Assembly: GCA_964641665.1 (NCBI GenBank)
Contig: CAZXKO010000076.1
Coordinates: 1 to 64,000 of the forward strand
Direction: 5' to 3'
Origin: Gp1-AA133 sp964641665
Lineage (GTDB): Bacteria > Acidobacteriota > Terriglobia > Terriglobales > Acidobacteriaceae
DNA: 64,000 nucleotides
The translations under genes and the position numbers were made by a program. Shown one piece after another: positions 56,930 through 64,000 of this stretch; within the stretch, counting starts at the first letter, position 1; every line of letters starts with the position of its first letter. The notes below the pieces were generated by a model that saw nothing but the letters and a program-made list of their open reading frames with translations, was not told where the DNA came from and ran no database searches.

Positions 56930-57646
56930 CTACTTCAAGGTAAACAGCGCATTCACGTGAGCGGTTACGTTGACCGTTTGGGGGGTGAATTCCTCCGTTG
57001 GCGCGGGGGCGGCCTGGGCCTGCATCGCCATGGCGCGGGCTACGATCGGCATGGGACGAACGTTCTCGAAGGTGTCGACGGACGCGTACGATAATTCGCT
57101 GACGGTGCGGCCGGCAGCGCGTGCCAGGGAGTCGGCAGCGGCGCGGGCGCGACGATATGCGTCTTCGACCGCCTTACTCTTGGCGTCTTCCATGTTGTCG
57201 AGGGTGTAGTTGATGGACTGACTCTCGCTCACAGCGCTATCAGCAAGCTGCTGCGTGATCGGTCCGATCTTGGCAAAGTCTTTCACTTTGAGCGTGACGT
57301 TGGTGGCCACCTGGTAGCCAATAAGTTTGCGTTTGGCTGTTTTCCAGTCGTACATCGGCTGGATGGAGTAGGAGCCGATCTGCGCGATCTTGGGATCGAT
57401 GCCGTTGTTGCGCATGATCTGCCGCGTCTGTTCCGCTTGTTTCGAAGCCAGGTCGTAGGCGTCCTTGGCGGTGTCAGCATGCGCGGAGATGTTGAATTGC
57501 ACGAGCGCAGTGTCGGGAGCGGCCTCGTACTTGCCGTCAGCGCCCGCGAATACCGTGTTAGGCGCAGCGTTCACGGTGGGCGCCTGCGCGAACATCAAAG
57601 CCGAACTCAGAAGCAAGGCAGTGATAAGAAATCCAAGAACTTTCAT
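56930..57646 (-). CDS. SIMPL-domain (DUF541) exported protein
   Basis: This 238-residue protein has a signal peptide (FLITALLLSSALMFAQ) and a SIMPL domain: FAGADGKYEAAPDTALVQFN, DLASKQAEQTRQIMRNNGID, IGSYSIQPMYDWKTAKRKL, GYQVATNVTLKVKDFAKIG and AVEDAYRRARAAADSLARAA. Families of this domain include the oxidative-stress protein YggE and BP26 of Brucella; the biochemical role is not fixed. The order and length are typical. It converges on the hypothetical gene before it and is divergent from nothing nearby. Confidence 0.88.
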   Translation of the reverse strand: MKVLGFLITALLLSSALMFAQAPTVNAAPNTVFAGADGKYEAAPDTALVQFNISAHADTAKDAYDLASKQAEQTRQIMRNNGIDPKIAQIGSYSIQPMYDWKTAKRKLIGYQVATNVTLKVKDFAKIGPITQQLADSAVSESQSINYTLDNMEDAKSKAVEDAYRRARAAADSLARAAGRTVSELSYASVDTFENVRPMPIVARAMAMQAQAAPAPTEEFTPQTVNVTAHVNALFTLK

Positions 57647-58121
57647 GAGAATGCCTCCACAGTCGCAGTTGAATCGACAGAAAGTTTACATGTTCGTAAC
57701 TGTCTCTGGATTTAGAACCTGGGGGAGCCGCGGCTTGCTCGCGATGCAAGAGGATGAGCGAGCCCGCGGCGTCGAGTCGGTTCGAGGCCAGGGCTGATGA
57801 CTTTCAAGTGAGCCCTCGCAGCGCGGTTGATTCAGCCTGTGATGATTCGACGCTCGGCATAGGCGCCCCACAACGCTCGCGACCGAAACTCAGTCATAGC
57901 GGGGACCTCACGGCAAGAAATCAACGTCCTCGCAGATTGGATGGGCGGGGGAAGGACTGCCTGCGGCTTCTGACCAGGAAAAGCTTTACCACGAAGGTCA
58001 CGAGGAAAGGCACGAAGGAAGAGCCTTAAACCGCGGAGAGCGCGGAGAACGGCTGCGGAGGACGCAGATTCGAGGAGAAACTCGCCTCCAGTCGGGGCCG
58101 CTTGTTGGGTTAGCTTTCGAT
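57647..58121. other. Intergenic region upstream of the SIMPL gene
   Basis: This 475-base stretch holds the promoter of the SIMPL gene at its left end and repeat locus 5 at its right end (57978-58066). The rest shows no gene or strong structure. Confidence 0.45.
57978..58066 (+). repeat. CGCAGAG-type dispersed repeat array, locus 5
   Basis: The stretch ACCACGAAGGTCACGAGGAA, then AGGCACGAAGGAAGAGCC, then AACCGCGGAGAGCGCGGAGA and CGGAGGACGCAGA repeats CACGAAG/CGCGGAG words every 9-11 bases. It is the clearest array together with locus 4. It ends 56 bases before the HD-GYP gene stop. Confidence 0.65.
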
Positions 58122-59222
58122 CTACGTTCCGCCCTTGGCGCCGGCGGCGTAGGCGGGGAAGTGGTGGATCTGCGCGTCGATTTCCTTGCGCAGGTCTTCC
58201 CAGATGTTGTCGGGCATGGAGAGAAAGACTTTTACAATTTCGGGATCGAACTGGCGACCCGCCCAGAGTCGGATCTCCTCCCGAGCTGCGGTCAGCGTCT
58301 GTGCCGGACGGTAGGGCCGATCAGATCGGATGGCGTCCAGCGTGTCAGCGATCGCGAAGATTCTTGCTCCCAGCGGAATCTCTTCACCCTTTAATTTGCG
58401 GGGGTAGCCGGTGCCATCGTAACGCTCCTGGTGCGCATAGACGATCTCGGCTGCCTCCTGCAGGAAGGGAATGCGCTGAAGCACGTTGTAACCGAGAAAG
58501 GAGTGTTCCTTCATCAGGGTGATTTCGTCGGGCGTGAGCGCTCCTGGCTTGCGCAGAATGGCGTCCGGAATGGCCATCTTGCCAATGTCGTGCAAAAAAG
58601 CTCCGCGGGCAATAACCGCGATCTGTTCCTTGGGAACTCCCATGGCGCGGGCAATGGCGATGGTGTACGCGGTGACGCGCTTGGAGTGGCCTTCAGTCTC
58701 GGCGTCTTTCAGGTCAAGTGCGCCGCCAAGGGCTTCGAGCGTGATGTCGTAAGAGCGTTCCAGATTGTTGAGTGCCGTGCGTAGTTGCTCGGTGCGCTGT
58801 GCAACCAACGATTCCAGGTTGGTCTGGTAGGCGCGATTTTCGAGTTTGAGGCGGCGATTCTCCAGGGCGCGCCGAACCGTCGCGAGCAATTGCTCCCGCT
58901 CAAAAGGCTTCAGCAAGTAGTCATAGGCGCCGTTGCGGATGGCGGTAAGTGCGACCGAAATATCGTGCACGGCGGTAACCATCACAACCGGCATGTCGGG
59001 GAATCGCTCTTTGGTCCGCTCCAGCAAGCCAATGCCGTCGAGGTCGGCCATCATCAGGTCGGAGAGCATGAGTTCGAACTGTTCGCCGGAGTCGAGCAGG
59101 GCGAGAGCTTCGAGGCCAGAAGCTGCTTGACGGCACTGGTAGTTAGCAAAACCGAGCATAGCCGAAACAATCTCGCGGATTGGTTCTTCATCGTCAACGA
59201 CGAGTATGCGTTCCGGGGCCAT
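58122..59222 (-). CDS. Response regulator with HD-GYP domain (c-di-GMP phosphodiesterase type)
   Basis: This 366-residue protein has an N-terminal receiver (ILVVDDEEPIRE, phosphoacceptor Asp in LMLSDLMMADLDGIG near residue 55, VMVTAVHD, YLLKPFERE), a coiled-coil linker (about 130-160, RRLKLENRAYQTNLESLVAQ) and an HD-GYP domain (about 170-360: HSKRVTAYTIAIARAM, metal His-Asp in FLHDIGKMAIPD, KEHSFLGYNVL, and HQERYDGTGYP). All HD and GYP residues are intact, so it probably hydrolyses cyclic di-GMP, as RpfG does. It is divergent from a large sensor kinase 134 bases away, its likely partner. Confidence 0.93.
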   Translation of the reverse strand: MAPERILVVDDEEPIREIVSAMLGFANYQCRQAASGLEALALLDSGEQFELMLSDLMMADLDGIGLLERTKERFPDMPVVMVTAVHDISVALTAIRNGAYDYLLKPFEREQLLATVRRALENRRLKLENRAYQTNLESLVAQRTEQLRTALNNLERSYDITLEALGGALDLKDAETEGHSKRVTAYTIAIARAMGVPKEQIAVIARGAFLHDIGKMAIPDAILRKPGALTPDEITLMKEHSFLGYNVLQRIPFLQEAAEIVYAHQERYDGTGYPRKLKGEEIPLGARIFAIADTLDAIRSDRPYRPAQTLTAAREEIRLWAGRQFDPEIVKVFLSMPDNIWEDLRKEIDAQIHHFPAYAAGAKGGT

Positions 59223-59356
59223 CTTTCCGTGTGAAGTCTACTGCATAATACCCTAGTTACGAGGTTCCGAAAGTAACCAAAGGGAGGCGGAAAACCGACC
59301 AGTAACCGGGGAGCGCGTGGTATTAAAAAAGCGAGCGCTGCACGCAGCGAGTCGCA

Positions 59357-62300
59357 ATGAATCTTCCTGTTTGGTGCACGTGGTACGCGGCTGGCAACCT
59401 GGCCGTCCCTCCCTTGACCGCAGCGGAGGCGGTGGCGCTGGTCTTGCTGGCTATCAGCATCCTGGTATTCCGAACTTTCCGCGAGAAGCACCTGCTGGTG
59501 TGGATCCTGGGATGGGTGGCATTCGCCACGTCGGGGTGGTTTGGCGGGGATGCGGCGGTGGAGTTACAGGCCGGCTCACAGGCAGCCTTCGTCGTTGCTG
59601 TGTGCCTTTTTGCGGTCTCTGTCCTGATCTACACCCAGGCGCAAAAACACATTCTGACGCTTTTCATCGTCAGCGGGACGCTGACCGCGTACGCCGTGGC
59701 ACGCGTCTTCTACTGGCCCGACGAAATACTGGCGCGGGTGCCCTTTGAAATGGCGTATCGAATCGTGGCGATTGGCGCCGCGGTGCAATTGCTGCGCTAC
59801 CGTTGGGGACGGCTGGAGATCGGTCCGTGGCTGGTGGCGGCCAGCCTGCTGTTCTTGCACATCAACTGGCCGGGCTTCACAACCGAAGTGCCGGACGAGG
59901 TTTTCCTGGGGGCCGAACTGGCGCTGGGTGTCGGCATGCTGTGCATCGTGTTTGACGATTCGCGCGGCCAGACCCGCCGGTTGAGCGTGCTGGATTCGCT
60001 GACTTCCGCAATCGGCAAGACCCAGCAGCACGGTCCCATGATGCAGGCGGCGTTGGAAGAGCTCAAAAAGCTGAGCAAAGCCAAGGCGGCGTGGTTTGCG
60101 TCGCGGGACGGCGAAGAGACCTCGATTACGAATCATGTAGGCGTTTCGCAGGAATTTTTGAAGGGCGCGGCACTGATCCACTTGGACGAGTCGGTGAACA
60201 AAGCGCTGTCGCAATCGAAACCGACGGTGGTGAAAGCGAGCGAGATGATGTCGTCGGTGCAGGCCTATTTGGAAGACGAAGGCCTGCATCACCTGCTGCT
60301 GGTGCCGGTGCAGGGTAAGAAGTCGCCTCTGGGAACGCTGGCACTGGGCAAGGCGCGTGCCTGCGTGTATTCCCCGGAAGAGCTGGAGTTCCTCCATACG
60401 AGCGCCAGCCAACTCGGAATTGCGGTGGAGAATCTCCGCCTGCTGGAGCAGGTCCTGCGCTCGCAGCGGCAGTGGATGAACACGTTTGACTCGATCCAGG
60501 ACGCGATCCTGGCGCACGACGCGGAATTCGTGATCACCAAGGCGAACGAGGCCCTGTTGCAGCACCTGGAACAGGCTCCGGCGGACGTGGTTGGCAATTC
60601 CTGCGAAGGGGTCCTGCCGAAACAGTTCTCGAAGTGGACGGGATGCCCGTACTGCGCGCGCGGCGACGTGGATTTTGTCGAGGGCCCGGATCCGTGCTTT
60701 GGCGGGTTCTCCATGGTCTCGACATCCACGTACTCCGAGCAGGGTGGACGGCAGAAGGGGACGATTCACGTTATCCGCGACACCACCGACCGGCGGAGCG
60801 CCGAGGAGCGTTACCGCTTGTTGTTCGAGCAGGTGCAGCAGGGAGTGTTCGTGGCCACGCCCGAAGGCAAGCTGCTGGATTGCAACGATGCCTTCGTCCA
60901 GATGCTCGGCTACGGGACTCGCGAAGAGCTGATGGCCCTGAACATCAACGACGAAGTGTACCTTTCGCGGGAGCAGCGGGCCGCATTCCGGGCCGAAATC
61001 GATCTGCACAACTTCGTGCGCAATTTTGAAGTCACGCTGCGCCGCAAGGATGGAGCGCAATTAACGGCTTCGGAGAGCAGCTTTGCCACCCGCGATGGCT
61101 CGGGGAAGGTGGAGCGGTACCAGGGATTCCTGCTCGACATGACGGAGAAGAAGCGTGTCGAGGACGAGATGCGCCGGCGCAATCGCGAACTGAATGCGCT
61201 GAACGCCATGGCCGTCATCGCGACGCAGTCGTTTGACCTGGATGAAATTCTGAACCTGACGCTGCGGCAGGTGATTTCACTTTTCGGGGCGGAGACCGGC
61301 TCCATTTATCTGTCCGACACCGACGAGACCACCTTCCGGCGGCGGGCGGGTTGGGGGCAGCGCAGCGAGCAGCGGGCGAAGTTCAACGCCGTGGAGTTTC
61401 CCGACGGGTTCGGGGATCTGGTCATGCGGTCGCGAACCGAAGTGCTGACGGCGGAATTCCTGCCGCACGTGCCGCCGCTGGTGGCCGAGTTCGTGAAGGC
61501 CGACGGTCCGGGATCGTGGCTATGGGTCTTGCTGTGGAGCAAGGACAATCCCATCGGCATTATGGGAATCAGCACCCGCGAGGCGCGTGAATATAACAGC
61601 AACGACGAGAACATGATGGTAGCCGTCGGCCGGCAGCTGGCTACCACGATCGAGAAGGTCCGCCTATACGAGGAGACCTGCCGGGCGTACGAAGACTTGC
61701 GGCGCACGCAGGAGCAGCTGCTGCAGAGCGAGAAGATGTCGGCTGTCGGGCAGTTGATTGCCGGGGTGGCGCACGAACTGAACAACCCGCTGACCGCGAT
61801 CCTGGGATACGCGCAGTTGCTGGAGAGCGAAGGCCTGGACGATCGCGCAGCCGATTTCGTGCGCAAGCTTTTCAAGCAGGCGCAACGCACGCATCGGGTA
61901 GTGCAGAACCTGCTGTCGTTTGCGCGGCAGCGGACGCCGCAGAAACAGGAAGTGGACATCCGCAAGATCATCGACGAGACGCTGGCGCTACGCGACTACG
62001 ACTTCAAGGTCAACAACATCTTGCTGGAGCGCGACACGCCGCACGAGGTGCCGTCAGTTACAGCGGATCCGCACCAGTTGGAGCAGGTCTTTCTGAACAT
62101 CATCAACAACGCTGTTGACGCGATACTCGAAGGCGGGAAGGGCGGACGGCTGAAGGTGCGCATTCACACCTCGGATGGGCAGCTACGGGTGGAGTTCCTG
62201 GATTCAGGCGTCGGGATCAAGGATCCCAATCGCATCTTCGATCCGTTCTACACGACGAAGACGGTGGGCAAGGGAACCGGGTTGGGACTGAGCATCTGCT

Positions 62301-62839
62301 ACGGGATCATCAAGGAGCACGGTGGCGACATCACCGCTCACAATCGGCCGGAAGGCGGAGCTGTGGTCGAAGTCCGGTTGCCGGCGACAGGGCGGGCGGT
62401 GGAACAGGAGCCGGCGGGAACGTCGGGATCGCGGCGCGAGCAAGCGATTGAAGGACGTGTTTTGCTCGTGGAGGACGAAGAAGCGGTACTCGAGTTTGAG
62501 CGGGATGTCCTGACCGGGGCGGGCGCACAGGTCGTCGCCTTGATGAATCTGGAAGAAGTGAAGACCCGTCTGCGCGCGGAGACGTTCGACGCTGTCATCC
62601 TGAACGGCCGGATGCCCGGTGGATGGTCGCCCCAGGATGCGCATCGCTGGATCGGGGCCGCTTGCCATGGCCTTGAAAAGCGGCTGATGTTTACCTTCTC
62701 GAGCATTGCGGAGGGCGACGTCCGAAATTATCTGCAGGAGAACGGGATTCCCTCGCTGGTCAAACCGTTTGAAGTCGCGGACCTGATCGCGCAGGCGCGG
62801 CGGTTGCTGCAAAAGTCGCAGGTGGCGACGGCGAAGTAG
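59357..62839 (+). CDS. Large membrane hybrid histidine kinase with Asn in its receiver
   Basis: This 1160-residue protein has an N-terminal membrane block of about seven helices (residues about 18-210), a GAF-like region (about 215-360), a PAS domain (about 370-480), a second PAS (about 480-600: RYRLLFEQVQQGVFVATPEG), a second GAF (about 620-780), HisKA (His about 806 in GVAHELNNPLTAILGYAQ), HATPase (about 875-1010: NIINNAVDAILE, GTGLGLSICYG) and a C-terminal receiver (about 1030-1155). The receiver keeps the acidic pocket (LLVEDEEA) and Lys (LVKPFE) but has Asn1083 where the phosphoacceptor Asp should be (VILNGRMPGG). It is divergent from the HD-GYP regulator, its likely output partner. Confidence 0.93.
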   Translation: MNLPVWCTWYAAGNLAVPPLTAAEAVALVLLAISILVFRTFREKHLLVWILGWVAFATSGWFGGDAAVELQAGSQAAFVVAVCLFAVSVLIYTQAQKHILTLFIVSGTLTAYAVARVFYWPDEILARVPFEMAYRIVAIGAAVQLLRYRWGRLEIGPWLVAASLLFLHINWPGFTTEVPDEVFLGAELALGVGMLCIVFDDSRGQTRRLSVLDSLTSAIGKTQQHGPMMQAALEELKKLSKAKAAWFASRDGEETSITNHVGVSQEFLKGAALIHLDESVNKALSQSKPTVVKASEMMSSVQAYLEDEGLHHLLLVPVQGKKSPLGTLALGKARACVYSPEELEFLHTSASQLGIAVENLRLLEQVLRSQRQWMNTFDSIQDAILAHDAEFVITKANEALLQHLEQAPADVVGNSCEGVLPKQFSKWTGCPYCARGDVDFVEGPDPCFGGFSMVSTSTYSEQGGRQKGTIHVIRDTTDRRSAEERYRLLFEQVQQGVFVATPEGKLLDCNDAFVQMLGYGTREELMALNINDEVYLSREQRAAFRAEIDLHNFVRNFEVTLRRKDGAQLTASESSFATRDGSGKVERYQGFLLDMTEKKRVEDEMRRRNRELNALNAMAVIATQSFDLDEILNLTLRQVISLFGAETGSIYLSDTDETTFRRRAGWGQRSEQRAKFNAVEFPDGFGDLVMRSRTEVLTAEFLPHVPPLVAEFVKADGPGSWLWVLLWSKDNPIGIMGISTREAREYNSNDENMMVAVGRQLATTIEKVRLYEETCRAYEDLRRTQEQLLQSEKMSAVGQLIAGVAHELNNPLTAILGYAQLLESEGLDDRAADFVRKLFKQAQRTHRVVQNLLSFARQRTPQKQEVDIRKIIDETLALRDYDFKVNNILLERDTPHEVPSVTADPHQLEQVFLNIINNAVDAILEGGKGGRLKVRIHTSDGQLRVEFLDSGVGIKDPNRIFDPFYTTKTVGKGTGLGLSICYGIIKEHGGDITAHNRPEGGAVVEVRLPATGRAVEQEPAGTSGSRREQAIEGRVLLVEDEEAVLEFERDVLTGAGAQVVALMNLEEVKTRLRAETFDAVILNGRMPGGWSPQDAHRWIGAACHGLEKRLMFTFSSIAEGDVRNYLQENGIPSLVKPFEVADLIAQARRLLQKSQVATAK

Positions 62840-62966
62840 AGGAATCGAGTTTTGCAGGTTGAACCCGCGGCTTCGGCTGTGGGTTTTTGTGCGTTGGAGC
62901 GCAAGAAGAACCCGAGGGAGCGTCTGCCAGCCCCGTTTTGACGACGGTCCTGGATCGCTGGCGCTG

Positions 62967-63266
62967 CTACAGCGTTTCGCGCAACGTCTTGGCAAATTCT
63001 TTGATCGCCGTCTCGTCGCGCCGGTACCAGCGCCAGTGACCCTGCTTCTGGGATTCCACCAGTCCGGCCTTGTGCAGGATTCCCATGTGATGCGAGATGG
63101 TGGGCTGGGAGACGTGCACGCGCTCTTCAATGTCGCAAGCGCAAAGGCCGGTGTCTTTTCCCAGCGAGTTCGCGCCCTTGGTTTTCAGGGCCTGCAGGAT
63201 CTTGCGGCGGGTGGGATCGGCGATGGCGTGGAGCAGCCGAGCGAAAGAGGCTTCGTGGGAAGTCAT
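62967..63266 (-). CDS. ArsR-family repressor with CxC motif
   Basis: This 99-residue winged-helix protein has ARLLHAIADPTRRKILQAL in the first helices, then GLCACDIEERVHVSQPTISH, where Cys42 and Cys44 sit at the alpha-3 metal site and the following helix is the recognition helix, then HHMGILHKAGLVESQKQGHW. The Cys pair resembles the As/Sb-binding CxC(D) of ArsR. It would dissociate from DNA on binding thiophilic metal or metalloid. An ATG at 63266 is chosen; the longer upstream frame is unlikely. A 20-bp palindrome lies 20 bases upstream, presumably its operator. It is divergent from the molybdoenzyme gene. Confidence 0.88.
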   Translation of the reverse strand: MTSHEASFARLLHAIADPTRRKILQALKTKGANSLGKDTGLCACDIEERVHVSQPTISHHMGILHKAGLVESQKQGHWRWYRRDETAIKEFAKTLRETL

Positions 63267-63285
63267 GAGCGTAGTTTGGACGACA

Positions 63286-63305
63286 ACATTGACGGATGTC
63301 AATGT
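63286..63305. promoter_or_regulatory. Palindromic operator candidate of the ArsR-type repressor
   Basis: ACATTGAC-GGAT-GTCAATGT is a perfect inverted repeat with 8-bp arms and a 4-bp spacer, in the 167-base region between the ArsR-type gene and the molybdoenzyme gene. ArsR proteins bind such palindromes as dimers over promoters. Confidence 0.62.
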
Positions 63306-63433
63306 GTGATGGGTTTGGATCGCACGAAAGACGGTTGTCCATTTCCGATTGCCGATTGGCGAATGGGTACCGTGACGTTTGCATCGCCGGGATACTTCGG
63401 GCACACTTTCGGTTTCCGCGATCCGGAGGCGCC

Positions 63434-64000
63434 GTGCTATTCGAAGGCAACGAACGCAAGCAGCTCGAACTAAAGATGAAACAGGCGGGACGATTGCCGC
63501 CAGGGCAATCGCTGACGCTGAAATGGCCGGTGCTGCACTACGGATCGGTGCCGTGGTTTGCTCCGGAGCGGTGGGACTTTCGCGTGTATGGGATGGTCGA
63601 GGCTCCCTTGCGCTGGACGTGGAGCGAGTTCAACGCGTTGCCGCGAACCAAACACACCAGCGATTTTCATTGCGTGACGCGCTGGAGCCGGTTCGACAAT
63701 ACCTGGGAGGGCGTGGCGTTTTGCGAGATGCTGGCGCGCGTGAAACTCAGGCCCGGAGCGAGCCACGTGCTCGTGCACGCCGAGCAGGGTTTCACGGCGA
63801 ATGTTCCGCTCGCCGATCTGGACCGGGAAGAGGTGTTGTTCGCCACTCATCACGACGGGCAGCCTCTCAGCGGCGAACATGGCTATCCCCTGCGGCTGAT
63901 CGTGCCGCACTTATATGCGTGGAAGTCGGTGAAGTGGGTGCGGGGCCTGGAGTTTCTCGATCATGACGCACCCGGCTTCTGGGAGCAGAACGGGTATCAC
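63434..64000 (+). CDS. Sulfite-oxidase-like molybdopterin oxidoreductase, 3' end cut by window edge
   Basis: From GTG 63434 (GGAGG 4 bases upstream) the frame is open for 189 codons to the window edge. It contains QAGRLPPGQSLTLKWPVLHY, the Moco-binding motif with Cys in DFHCVTRWSRFDNTWEGVAF, and VHAEQGFTANVPLADLDRE, GEHGYPLRLIVPHLYAWKS and KWVRGLEFLDHDAPGFWEQN. These are marks of the short bacterial oxidoreductase molybdopterin-binding (YedY/sulfite-oxidase) family, usually about 200-215 residues, so only the last few residues are missing. There is no signal peptide in view. Substrate is not known. The divergent ArsR-type gene and palindrome suggest control by that repressor. Confidence 0.88.
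   Translation, partial: MLFEGNERKQLELKMKQAGRLPPGQSLTLKWPVLHYGSVPWFAPERWDFRVYGMVEAPLRWTWSEFNALPRTKHTSDFHCVTRWSRFDNTWEGVAFCEMLARVKLRPGASHVLVHAEQGFTANVPLADLDREEVLFATHHDGQPLSGEHGYPLRLIVPHLYAWKSVKWVRGLEFLDHDAPGFWEQNGYH

Noticed and set aside
1..64000. CRISPR arrays, tRNA genes, rRNA genes, prophage or transposase genes
   Set aside because: I looked for regular direct repeats, conserved T-arm sequences and transposase motifs and saw none. Repeats found are short and degenerate.

Overview
The window is high-GC bacterial DNA (roughly 60% G+C) that looks like a chromosomal segment of an acidobacterium, probably of the Terriglobia/Koribacter-like group. The main reasons are two neighbouring secreted proteins with the von Willebrand-like domain typical of that phylum, tandem secreted proteins with carboxypeptidase-regulatory-like folds, an LptF-LptG fusion, and many short secreted or zinc-binding proteins of the kind seen in those genomes. 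There are no rRNA, tRNA, CRISPR, phage or transposase genes.

Layout. 1-6 kb: end of a LolA-like protein, a bactofilin with a methyltransferase, an operon of a methyltransferase and an FAD oxidoreductase, and an MsbA-type ABC exporter. 6-10 kb: a TonB-like protein, two small genes, and a Cpx-like envelope-stress module (Spy/CpxP protein divergent from a response regulator/kinase pair). 10-20 kb: a beta-propeller lipoprotein, the fused LPS-export permease LptFG, a tail-anchored receiver, and a divergent glycogen pair (GlgB and a GH57 enzyme). 19.3-26 kb: a glycine-zipper exported protein, a peroxiredoxin-like gene with an in-frame TGA at its redox cysteine, a glyoxalase-fold protein, then enolase, two DUF2059 proteins and phosphoglycerate mutase. 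26-38 kb: a mostly secreted set (beta-propeller, cytochrome c/copper monooxygenase-like protein, two VWA proteins, two carboxypeptidase-regulatory-like proteins) ending in a YgiD-type dioxygenase. 38-43 kb: small zinc-ribbon, receiver and PilZ-like genes, a decayed DJ-1/PfpI gene and a sigma-54-type promoter. 42.5-48.6 kb: a cell-wall island with MurA, MurQ, a serine hydrolase and a divergent fusion of a serine hydrolase to a NamZ-type exo-N-acetylmuramidase. 48.7-64 kb: small genes, a Gld-like ABC operon, secreted proteins, a SIMPL protein, an HD-GYP response regulator, a large hybrid kinase with an Asn-bearing receiver, and an ArsR regulator divergent from a sulfite-oxidase-like molybdoenzyme cut by the window end.

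How the genes work together. The cell-wall island reads as one MurNAc salvage unit: NamZ would free MurNAc from glycan ends, MurQ would convert MurNAc-6-phosphate to GlcNAc-6-phosphate, and MurA next door uses UDP-GlcNAc. Envelope homeostasis recurs: LptFG, the MsbA-like exporter, the Cpx-like module and bactofilin. Eno and GpmI carry out consecutive glycolytic steps.

The most striking signal is the peroxiredoxin-like gene at 19996-20493 (minus). Its only in-frame stop is a TGA exactly where the first Cys of a Cys-Pro-x-Cys motif belongs. It is followed 20-36 nt downstream by a 7-bp hairpin with a GGU loop that fits the bacterial SECIS pattern, which makes it a candidate selenoprotein. Other signals are a family of degenerate CGCAGAG-type intergenic repeats at five places, repeated hairpins, a near-perfect sigma-54 promoter with an upstream palindrome, and a consensus CRP-type palindrome. 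All assignments were made by eye from motifs and composition; no database search was run.
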